From Gemmatimonadales bacterium (GTDB taxonomy: Bacteria; Gemmatimonadota; Gemmatimonadetes; Palauibacterales; Palauibacteraceae), in assembly GCA_009840115.1 (NCBI GenBank), contig VXOJ01000067.1:30542-94541 (forward strand): a stretch of DNA of 64,000 nucleotides. Direction: 5' to 3'. The notes under the pieces were generated by a model. The model had not been told where the DNA came from, searched no databases, and saw nothing but the letters and a program-made list of their open reading frames with translations. Position numbers and translations under genes: made by a program. This document shows positions 26,182-34,500 of the stretch, piece after piece. Position 1 is the first letter of the stretch, and each line of letters begins with the position of its first letter.

Positions 26182-26203
26182 CGCCTGGAACCAGGAGACA
26201 CTT

Positions 26204-27559
26204 GTGAGCAACGTACAGACCGCCCCGGAGACGTCCTCGACGCACGCCGCCGGCCCCGCGCCCGCGGCGGAATCCCGTACGCGGACGCTGACCGCCGCTC
26301 AGAGCGACTACCTCTATCCCTGGGTCCGCCCCTACTACGGCGAGCCTCTCGCGCTCTCCCGGGGCGAGGGCGTCTGGCTCACCGACGTGGACGGCGATGA
26401 GTACCTGGACCTTTTCGCGGGCATCCTCACGACATCGGTCGGCCACTGTAACCCGGCGGTCGTCGAGGCGGCGCGCGCGCAGATGGAGCGGCTGGGGCAC
26501 ACCTCGGCCCTCTACGTGACGGAAAACCAGATCGAGGCCGCGCGCTCGCTGGCGGAGATCGCGCCGGGCGCCCTCCGGACGACCTGCTTCACGAACAGCG
26601 GGACGGAGGCGGTGGAATCCGCGGTCGCGACGGCGCGCCTGTACACGGGGCGGCACGAGATCGTCGCGCTGCGGCTCTCCTATTCGGGGCGGAGCACGCT
26701 CACGAGCCACATGACCGCGCAGGGCGCCTGGCGGCTGCCCGGCGGGGGCGTCGACGGGATCGTCCACGCCCGGTCCCCGTACCTCTACCGCTCTCCGGTC
26801 GGCGCCGGCCCCGAGGCGACGGACTTTTTCATCGACGACCTCGTGGAAGTCATCGAGACGACGACGGGCGGGAAGCCGGCCGCCTTCTTCGCCGAGACGA
26901 TCCAGGGCGTGGCCGGTGTCATCGTGCCGCCGCCGGACTATTTCCGGCGGGCGGCGGAGGTGATCCGGAGCTACGGCGGGCTGTTCATCATCGACGAGGT
27001 GCAGGCCGGGTTCGGCCGGACCGGGGACCGCTGGTTCGGGATCGAACACTGGGGCGTCGAGCCGGACATCATGGTGATGGCCAAGGGGATCGCGAACGGA
27101 TTCCCCGTCGGGGCGACCGTCACCCGGCCCGAGATCGCCGAGGCGTGGCAGGGGCCGTCGATCTCCACCTACGGGGGCAACTCGGTCTCCATGGCGGCGA
27201 TGGGCGCCACCCTGGGCGTGATGAAGCGCGAGAACGTGCCGGCCCGAGCCGCCGAGCGGGGCGCCCAGCTTCGCGCCGGACTCGAGGCGTTGAAGGGCGC
27301 GCACGGCTGGATCGGCGAGGTGCGCGGCATGGGGCTGATGCAGGGCATCGAGATGGTCGAGGATCGCGCCGGGAAGGTGCCGGACGGGGACCGGGCCGGC
27401 GCGCTGCTCGAGGCGGCCCGCGAGGAGCGTTTGCTCATCGGGCGCGGCGGGCTGAACGGACACGTGATCCGGATCGGGCCGTCGCTCCTCATTTCGGAGG
27501 ACGAGCTGGCGGAGGGCATCCGCCGCCTCACGGCCGCCTGTCGGCGGATCGACGGCTGA
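26204..27559 (+). CDS. Class III PLP-dependent aminotransferase (AGXT2-like)
   Basis: The 451-residue product has FTNSGTEAVESAVATARL (PLP phosphate site), FIIDEVQAGFGRTG (Asp contacting the pyridine N) and the Schiff-base Lys in VMAKGIANGFPVGATV. It belongs to the omega-amino acid/alanine-glyoxylate (AGXT2) group: transamination of a primary amine or beta-amino acid. GTG start with AGGAG upstream. In this operon it may supply a keto acid, semialdehyde or beta-amino acid product to the acyl-CoA enzymes; substrate not determinable. Confidence 0.9.
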   Translation: MSNVQTAPETSSTHAAGPAPAAESRTRTLTAAQSDYLYPWVRPYYGEPLALSRGEGVWLTDVDGDEYLDLFAGILTTSVGHCNPAVVEAARAQMERLGHTSALYVTENQIEAARSLAEIAPGALRTTCFTNSGTEAVESAVATARLYTGRHEIVALRLSYSGRSTLTSHMTAQGAWRLPGGGVDGIVHARSPYLYRSPVGAGPEATDFFIDDLVEVIETTTGGKPAAFFAETIQGVAGVIVPPPDYFRRAAEVIRSYGGLFIIDEVQAGFGRTGDRWFGIEHWGVEPDIMVMAKGIANGFPVGATVTRPEIAEAWQGPSISTYGGNSVSMAAMGATLGVMKRENVPARAAERGAQLRAGLEALKGAHGWIGEVRGMGLMQGIEMVEDRAGKVPDGDRAGALLEAAREERLLIGRGGLNGHVIRIGPSLLISEDELAEGIRRLTAACRRIDG

Positions 27560-27590
27560 CCCGACCGATCGCGCGCGAGGGCGTCCGGGC

Positions 27591-28517
27591 GTGAGCCGCC
27601 TCGCCGGGCGCGTGGCGATTGTGACGGGCGCCGGCCGCGGCATCGGCCGGGCCCACGCGCTCGCCCTGGCGGCCGGCGGGGCGAGCGTCGTCGTCAACGA
27701 CCTCGGCACGGCCGTTGACGGCGACGGCGCCGATGGCGGGCCGGCCGAATCCGTCTGCGCCGAGATCCGGGCCGGCGGCGGCCGGGCCGTGGCCAGCCGT
27801 CACGACGTCTCCGACTGGACCGCCGCCCGCCACCTCATCGCCCTCGCGGTCGAATCGTTCGGCGGACTCGACATCCTCGTAAACAACGCGGGCATCCTCC
27901 GGGACCGGGCCCTGTTCAACATGTCCGAGGACGAGTGGGACGCGGTCGTCGCCGTCCACCTCAAGGGCCACGCCGCCCCGAGCCGCCACGCGCTCGCCTG
28001 GTGGCGCGCCGAGGCCAAGGCCGGCCGCCCCCGCGCCGCCTCCGTCATCCACACGACCTCTACCTCCGGGCTGTGCGGCAACTTCGGACAGGCGAACTAC
28101 GGGGCCGCGAAGATGGGCATCATCGGTCTCTCGAAGGTGCTCTCCATCGAGGGAGCGCCGTACGGCGTCCGCTCGAACGTGATCTCGCCCTCGGCGCGGA
28201 CCCGCATGGTGGCCGGGATGACCGGCGTCGACCAGCTGGGCGAGCCGGACGAGACCGGATACGACCCGTTCGGGCCCGAGCACGTCGCCGCTCTCGCGGC
28301 ATGGCTGGCCGAGGCCGACTGCCCGGCTTGCGACCAGATCTTCCATGTCTCCGGGCGGCGGGTCCGCGTGCTGGAGGTGCCCCGGATCGCCTTCGAGGCC
28401 CGCTCCGACCGCGACCTGGCGCCCTCCGCGCTCGACGAGGCTCTGAAAGACAGGCTCGTCACGCCACTCGACGCCTTCGACCTCATTCTCGGCCCCGAAT
28501 CCCGCCGGACTCCTTGA
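27591..28517 (+). CDS. SDR-family 3-hydroxyacyl-CoA dehydrogenase-like (MFE-2 type)
   Basis: The 308-residue product has the NAD(P) loop VTGAGRGIGRAHALAL, NNAGILRDRALFNMSEDEWD (typical of the multifunctional-enzyme-2 dehydrogenase group) and the catalytic triad Ser in HTTSTSGL with YGAAK (Tyr-x-x-x-Lys). It oxidises or reduces a beta-hydroxyacyl thioester. GTG start, 31 nt after the aminotransferase. A C-terminal extension of about 60 residues beyond the SDR fold is seen in the same subgroup. Last gene of the acyl-CoA operon before the ACP. Confidence 0.88.
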   Translation: MSRLAGRVAIVTGAGRGIGRAHALALAAGGASVVVNDLGTAVDGDGADGGPAESVCAEIRAGGGRAVASRHDVSDWTAARHLIALAVESFGGLDILVNNAGILRDRALFNMSEDEWDAVVAVHLKGHAAPSRHALAWWRAEAKAGRPRAASVIHTTSTSGLCGNFGQANYGAAKMGIIGLSKVLSIEGAPYGVRSNVISPSARTRMVAGMTGVDQLGEPDETGYDPFGPEHVAALAAWLAEADCPACDQIFHVSGRRVRVLEVPRIAFEARSDRDLAPSALDEALKDRLVTPLDAFDLILGPESRRTP

Positions 28518-28540
28518 CGATTCCGCGCGGACGGTAAAGT
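28514..28540 (+). promoter_or_regulatory. Possible sigma70-like promoter for the ACP gene
   Basis: TTGACG (28514-28519) and TAAAGT (28535-28540) are separated by 15 nt, a little short of the ideal 17. It lies at the end of the SDR gene, about 80 nt before the ACP start. Weak evidence. Confidence 0.3.
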
Positions 28541-28619
28541 ATCCGGCCCGGGCGCGAGACGAATGTGCGCGTCGCCGACCGGAACAGCCTCACCCACCCT
28601 TTACGGAAAGGTCTTGACC

Positions 28620-28838
28620 ATGTCGTGTGAAGCTCGCCTTGGAGCACTCGTCGCGGAACACCTCGATCTGGGCCGTGAGCCCCAGTGGGATGGCGGACTC
28701 GCGGATTCGGGCGTTTCCTCGCTCGACGCCGTCGCCTTCAAGAAGGTCGTCGAGCAGGAGTTCGGCGTCACGGTCCCCCCGGAGTGCTTTGACACGCTGC
28801 GCAAGCTGGCTGCGTACATCGATTCCCAGGCCGCCTGA
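28620..28838 (+). CDS. Stand-alone acyl carrier protein
   Basis: The 72-residue product has four-helix ACP features: an acidic helix-2 region and the phosphopantetheine site in DSGVSSLDAVAFKKVVEQEFG. The attachment Ser (residue 34) is kept, but the usual preceding Asp of the DSL motif is Ser (SSL). It starts at an ATG with GGAAAGG upstream. It is not next to the primary fatty acid synthesis genes. It lies 2.7 kb from, and faces, a PKS gene whose second module has no carrier domain, so an in-trans partnership is plausible though unproven. Confidence 0.85.
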   Translation: MSCEARLGALVAEHLDLGREPQWDGGLADSGVSSLDAVAFKKVVEQEFGVTVPPECFDTLRKLAAYIDSQAA

Positions 28839-28862
28839 CCCCACCCCACCGGCCTTGACTGC

Positions 28863-28892
28863 GTCCCCCCGGGCCGACCGGTCCGGGGGGAC
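28863..28892 (+). promoter_or_regulatory. Very stable GC hairpin between ACP and hydrolase genes
   Basis: GTCCCCCCGG (28863-28872) and CCGGGGGGAC (28883-28892) form a perfect 10-bp stem with a 10-nt loop, ending 8 nt before the hydrolase start. No T-run follows. It could stabilise the upstream ACP message or lower hydrolase expression. Confidence 0.5.
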
Positions 28893-28900
28893 CGCATGAC

Positions 28901-29815
28901 ATGACTTCCCGCCCCGTTTGGGAAGTACCGGAGCCGCATTCGGTGGACGATGTCCGGCACGACGACGGCAGCGTCACGAAAGTGCGGCGACATGGGAACA
29001 CCGGCGGCCGCCGTCTGCTCGTGGGCCACGGCAACGGTCTCGCGGTCGACCTGTACTATCCGTTCTGGTCGCGGTTCCTGGACGACTTCGATGTGTTCGT
29101 CTACGACCTGAGAAACCACGGGTGGAACGCCGTCGGCCCGCGCGACGAGCACAATGTCCCCAACATGATCCGGGACCAGGAAGAGGTCGTCGAGGCGATC
29201 GCCGCCCGGTACGGCGCGACGCCGACGATCGGCGTGTTCCACTCCCTTTCGGCGCTGACGGCGCTCCTCTCGGATTCGCTCGGCACCGGTCGAACCGGCG
29301 AACTCGCCGCCTGGATCCTCTTCGACCCACCCCTCTTCAAGCCGAGGCTGGGCGAGGCCGAGTTCGACAAGTCCGCCGACCGGTCGGCGGAACTCGCGCG
29401 GCGCCGGACGGATCGGTTCCGAAGAGAATCGGAGTTCTCCGAACTCCTCCACCACCTCGTGCTCTCGCGCGCCGTCCCGGGGGCCGCGGACCTGATGGCC
29501 AGCACCGTCCTTCGCGAATCCGGGGACGGGGAGAGCGTCGAGCTTCGGTGTCCGCGCGAATACGAGGCGCAGATCTTCGCCTACGCGCGCACCTACGCCT
29601 TCCTCGTGGACCTGGGGAGCCTTCCGTGTCCGACCAAGGTCATCGGGTCGGACCCGACGATGACGTTCTCGTACATGCCGTCGTTCAACCTCAGTCACAT
29701 CAACACGGTCGACTACGACTTCATCCCGGAATCCACGCATTTCCTCCAGGTGGAGCAGCCGGAGGAGTGCGTCGACCTGATGCGCGAGTTCCTCGAGGGT
29801 CACGGCCTGCTGTAG
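28901..29815 (+). CDS. Alpha/beta hydrolase, possible thioesterase
   Basis: The 304-residue product has the oxyanion-hole segment LLVGHGNGLAVDLYYPFW (about 39-56), strand VFVYDLRNHGWNA, the nucleophile elbow IGVFHSLSALTALL (Ser about 110, in HSLS instead of the usual GxSxG) and the catalytic His near the end in ESTHFLQVEQPEE. It is a soluble hydrolase. Its position right after a free ACP and convergent with a PKS gene suggests a thioesterase or acyl-transfer job in releasing the PKS product, but this is inference. It ends 4 nt from the end of the permease gene. Confidence 0.75.
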   Translation: MTSRPVWEVPEPHSVDDVRHDDGSVTKVRRHGNTGGRRLLVGHGNGLAVDLYYPFWSRFLDDFDVFVYDLRNHGWNAVGPRDEHNVPNMIRDQEEVVEAIAARYGATPTIGVFHSLSALTALLSDSLGTGRTGELAAWILFDPPLFKPRLGEAEFDKSADRSAELARRRTDRFRRESEFSELLHHLVLSRAVPGAADLMASTVLRESGDGESVELRCPREYEAQIFAYARTYAFLVDLGSLPCPTKVIGSDPTMTFSYMPSFNLSHINTVDYDFIPESTHFLQVEQPEECVDLMREFLEGHGLL

Positions 29816-29819
29816 ACCG

Positions 29820-31586
29820 CTACGGACCCCCGCCCGGCGTGCCGGCGACGGCGACCCGAACGGTGACGATGTCCGTGTCGTAGTACTGCCGATGGCGGAC
29901 CGAGGACGCGAGGTGCCGCAGGAGGCGCAGCGACACTTCGCTCTCCGCGGCGGTTTCCTCGACCTCGCCGCTGAGCAGCGCGAGGCGATCCTGGAGGTTC
30001 TCGTCCTGCGGCGCGACGACGAATTCGAGCGCCACCTCGCCGGCCTCGCGCCGGGCGGCCATGACGAGTCGGCGCCGGGAAGGGTCGTCTCCGGATGTCT
30101 CCGGCCGGGTCAGCGTGAGCAGCGCCTCCTCGGCGGCGGCAGCCAGACGGTCCGCGATTTCCTCCCCCAGGCGGGCCTTCGCGGCGAAGGTCCCGAGGAA
30201 TTCCCGGACCCGCGGAAACGCGGACGGACCGAACTCCATGTCGATGCGCGCCTGACGGGGTTCGGTCAGACGCAGGAAGAAGGTCAGGAGGATCGCGGTG
30301 AAACCGCCGGCGTTCATCCCGTTGGCCAGCAGGCCGCCGGCGAAGGCGGACACCTGCTCGGGGAGGATGAGCCCGTACTGGCAGCTGACGCCGGTCAGGA
30401 AGGCGAGGCCGACGACGATGCCGTTCCGGATGTCGAGTCCGCCCCGCAGGACGATCTTGAGGCCGATCGCGAACAGCATCGCGAGGAGGACGGCCAGGTA
30501 CGCCGCGAATACCGGATCCGGGATCGCGAGCACGACCGCGAAGGCCTTGGGAAGGAAGGCGAAGGCGATGAAGGCGGCGCCGGCCGCGAGTCCCACACCC
30601 CGCGCCGCCACGCCGGTGAGTTGCGTGAGCGGTACGCTGGTCGTGGTCGCGCTCCCCGGCACCGTGCCGGCGCAGCCCGCCAGCAGGTTGGCCACGCCGT
30701 CCACGGCCACCGCGCCCTGCACGGCCCGGAAATCGGTCGCCCGACTTGCGCGCCGCCACGACACCCGCTGGACCGCGACGGCGCTGCTCATCGTCCGGAT
30801 GGCCGCGATCACGGCCACGAGCAGGAACGAGGGCAGGAGCGTCCAGAAAGCCGCCCCGAACTGGAGGTCGAAGCCCGGCGGGCGCGGGTGCGGAAGCGCG
30901 ACCCACGTCGCGTCCGCGATCCGTCCCACATCGTAGAGGCCGTACGAGGCGGCGACCGCGGTCCCGACGATCACGCCGATCACGGGGGCCCACAGGCGGA
31001 GCGCCCCGGTGCCGCGCAGCGCGAGGCATCCGATCAGGATCAGGGTGACGAAGAAGCTGAGGGGGGCGCCCGGGGGAGCGGCGCCGTCCGGCCCGGTGGC
31101 GAGGAGCCCCGACACGAAGGGCAGCACCGTCACGGGAATCAGCATGATCACCGTGCCCGAGACCGATGGGGTCAGGATCCGCTGGAGGAGGGACAGCCGC
31201 CAGGAGAGCACGAGCGGGATGAACGCGGCGACGACGACGAGGGTGGCGAGAAGGGCGGGACCACCCTCGGTGAGCGCCAGGATGCACGCCGGGATGAAGG
31301 CGCCGGAGGTGCCCATCAGGAGGACGTGTCCGGTGCCGAAGCGCCCCGCCCGGACCGACTGCAGCATCGTCGCCAGGCCGCAGGCCGTGACGGACGCCAG
31401 CACCGCCCACGAAAGATATTCCTCGCTGACGCCCGCGGCCCGCATCACGACGAGCGGGATCAGCACGATCGCCGCGATGTTCAGCACCGCGAGCTGGAGC
31501 CCGACGCCGAGCGCCAGCGGCGTCGAGGGCTTCTCGTCGGGCTGGTAGCGGACGCCGGCCCGGCCGTCCGCCGCGGGGGCGTTCAA
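29820..31586 (-). CDS. Nucleobase-permease-like (SLC23/NAT) transporter with degenerate ATPase-like tail
   Basis: The 588-residue product starts with TTG overlapping the PKS stop by 4 nt (TTGA). Residues about 25-440 give about 12-14 membrane helices with NAT/NCS2 landmarks (LLMGTSGAFIPACI, CAGTVPGSATTTSVPLTQLTGVAARGVGL). The remaining 145 residues are soluble and look like an RsbW-type histidine-kinase ATPase domain: RVREFLGTFAAKARLGEEIADRL, AAAEEALLTL where the family's N-box Asn is missing, and a final LRLLRHLASSVRHRQYYDTD. The domain is therefore probably non-catalytic. Such a fusion joined to a PKS gene is unusual; transported substrate unknown. Confidence 0.8.
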   Translation of the reverse strand: MNAPAADGRAGVRYQPDEKPSTPLALGVGLQLAVLNIAAIVLIPLVVMRAAGVSEEYLSWAVLASVTACGLATMLQSVRAGRFGTGHVLLMGTSGAFIPACILALTEGGPALLATLVVVAAFIPLVLSWRLSLLQRILTPSVSGTVIMLIPVTVLPFVSGLLATGPDGAAPPGAPLSFFVTLILIGCLALRGTGALRLWAPVIGVIVGTAVAASYGLYDVGRIADATWVALPHPRPPGFDLQFGAAFWTLLPSFLLVAVIAAIRTMSSAVAVQRVSWRRASRATDFRAVQGAVAVDGVANLLAGCAGTVPGSATTTSVPLTQLTGVAARGVGLAAGAAFIAFAFLPKAFAVVLAIPDPVFAAYLAVLLAMLFAIGLKIVLRGGLDIRNGIVVGLAFLTGVSCQYGLILPEQVSAFAGGLLANGMNAGGFTAILLTFFLRLTEPRQARIDMEFGPSAFPRVREFLGTFAAKARLGEEIADRLAAAAEEALLTLTRPETSGDDPSRRRLVMAARREAGEVALEFVVAPQDENLQDRLALLSGEVEETAAESEVSLRLLRHLASSVRHRQYYDTDIVTVRVAVAGTPGGGP

Positions 31587-34500
31587 GCCCTCGTCTCGAT
31601 CCAGTGGCGTCGGCGCTGGAACGGATAGCCGGGCAGCGCGATCCGGCGCCTCGTCTCACCCGCGAACAGCCCCGCGAAGGAGATGGGAAGCCCGGCCTCG
31701 TACGCCCTCGCTACGGCGACCGCGAACGGTTGCCCCGCACGGGCCTCCGCGGGCGGCCAGTCGGGAAGCGCCGTCGGACCCGCAGGCGACGCCATCCCAA
31801 TGTCCACCACGAGGTCCACGCCGAGATCCGCCAGCGCCCGGGAGGTACGGCCCGGATCCTCCTGCGCCCGCGCCTGCTCGCGCCAGTAGGCGCCGTCCGG
31901 CGCCTCGGCGGGGTCCATCCTGCGGCCCGTCACCTGGCTGGCGATCGCCACGGAAGGCGGCGAAAGCTCCATCCCGCGCGCCGCGTCTTCCAGGTCGTCG
32001 AGCGGATCGTGTGCGGATTCGCCCGCGTCGCCGTCGGGCACGGCGGCCGCCAGCCGCTGTTTCGGCCGGGCCATGGCGGCCCCTCTCGCCGCGGCGAGCC
32101 GCAGCCCATCCTCCAGGCTGAAGACGCCGGCCGCCCAGCCCGCCGCCAGCTCGCCGACGCCGTGGCCCGCCACCGCACCGGGGCGGACGCCCACGCTCGC
32201 CCAGAGGGCCGTGAGCGCGCAGCCCATGGCGTACGCGGCCGGCTGTGCCCACTCGGGGTCCCGCAGGGTTCCCTGCGCCCCGTCGCGACCGAACATCACG
32301 TCGAGGAGCGATGCCCCGTCCCGTGCTTCCCTCAGCACCGCGTCACAGCGATCGAGGATGGCGCGGACGGCCGGCTCCCCGTCGTACAGCGCCTCGCCCG
32401 ATCCGTCCCGCGCGCCCTCTTCTCCGGCGAAGACGAAGGCCACCTTCGGAGCGGTGACCGGCCCGGCGTGGCGGCGCCAGTCGTCATCGACGGCCCGCTC
32501 GGCGAGCACGCCAAGTTCATCGCGAAGGGACTTCATGTCGCGGAAGGGGAGGCCGGCGCGGTGGGCGAGCTGAGTCCGGCCGATCCCCGCCGTCCACGCC
32601 ATGTCCGCGAGCACCGAGCCTCCGGCGTCACCCTCCTCCGGCGTCTCGTCGGCGTGCCCCTCCAGCCACTCGAGGTACAGCCGCGCCATCTCCCGCAACG
32701 CCCGCGGCGACTTGGCCGAGAGAGGCAGGAGGCGGGTCTCCCGGGGAGCGGCGACAACCGCGTCGGGCGCCGACGCCCCCGCCAACTCCGGCACGGCGAC
32801 CGGAACCGTGACCGCCGGGCCCGCCGGCATCCGGGCGCCGTTCACGATCGAAGCGCGGTCCGGCCCGCCGTTCCCCTCGACGACGACGTGCGCGTTCGTC
32901 CCCGAAATCCCGAACGAACTCACCCCCGCCCGGCGCGGCCGGTCGCCGTTCGCCGGCCACGCCACGGCCTCGTCCGTGACCCGCACCGGGAGGTCCTCCC
33001 AGGCCAGGTGGGGGTTCGGGTTGTGGAAGTGAAGCTGCTTCGGGATCCGGCCTTCGTTCATGGCGAGGACCGCCTTGATGAGGCTCGCGATCCCGGCCGC
33101 GCACTCGAGATGGCCGATGTTCGTCTTCACGGAACCGATCAGGAGCGGCCGCTCCTCGTCGCGTTCCCGGCCGTAGACGGCCGCGGCCGCCTGCACCTCG
33201 ATCGGGTCGCCCAGATCGGATCCCACCCCGTTCGCCTCGAGGTAGTCCACCGACGCCGGCGGAACGCCCGCCTGCGCGAGCGCCTTCTCGATCACGCGTT
33301 CCTGGGCCGGCCCGTTCGGCACCGTGAGCCCCGCGCTGGTCCCGTTCTGGTTGACCGCGGATCCGCGGATCACGCCCCAGATCCGGTCGCCGTCAGCCGT
33401 CGCATCGGCGAGCCGCTTGAGGACGACGACCCCGCACCCCTCGCCGCGCACGAATCCGTCCGCCGCCGCATCGAAGGTGTGGCAGCGTCCGCTCGCCGAG
33501 AGCAGCCCGACCTCCGTCATGAAAGTGGCCGTCTCGGGCCACAGGATCGCGTTGACGCCGCCGACGAGGGCCAGTCCCACCTCTCCCTGCCGGACGGCGG
33601 CGGCGGCCTGGTGGACGGCCACGAGCGAGGAAGCGCACGCCATGTCGAGCGGCACCGCGGGACCGGTGAGACCGAGCGCGAACGAGATCCGGCCCGCGGT
33701 CACGCTCATCGTCGTCCCCAGGTATCCGTGCCCGTGGCCCATGGCCGCGGCGAGATCCCGGTAGTCTCCCGTGGTGACTCCGGCGTAGACCCCGGTGTTC
33801 GTGCCCTTCAACCGCGCCGAATCCAGGCCCGCATCCTCCAGCGCGTGCCACGTCGTCTCGAGCAGGAGACGCTGGCGGGGGTCCATCATCCGCGCCTCGA
33901 TCGGAGTGATCCCGAAGAAGCGCGCGTCGAACTTGTCGATGTCCTCGAGGAAGGCGCCGCGGCGCGAGTCCTGATCCTCCGAGGCGGGATCTCCGGCCAC
34001 GCCGTTCCACGGGCCCGCGTCCCGGCGCCCGTCCGTGACCGCATCCGTCCCGGCGTCGAGTTGGCGCCAGAAGGCGGCGAGGTCCGGCGCGCCGGGGAAA
34101 CGGCACGCCATGCCCACGATCGCGACGCCATCGTCCACCGCGCCGTCGCCCACGGCGCCGTCGTCCGGGTCCAGTGTCGACGGGCGGACGCCGGCCTCCT
34201 GCGCGGGCTCGGAGGCCGGGGCCGGAGCCGCCCCCCCTTCCCCGAGTTCCTCCGCGAGGTGCGCGGCGAGTTCGGCGATGTTCGGATAGTCGAACACCAG
34301 CGTGTTCGGCGCCGTGTACGTCCCGGCAAACGCCCGGTTCAGCCGGTTGCGCAACTCCACGGCCATCAGCGAGTCCATCCCGAGGTCGAAGAAGCCCACG
34401 GTGGGGGCCGGGGCCGACGACAGCCGCAGGACGGCCTGCACTTCTCCCTGCACGAAGGACACCAGGAGGTCCTCGCGCTCCGCCGCCAGCGATCCCCGAA

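Noticed and set aside
28620..28838. ACP of primary fatty acid synthesis.
   Set aside because: Possible, but no fab genes are near and it lies beside PKS-related genes; left open.
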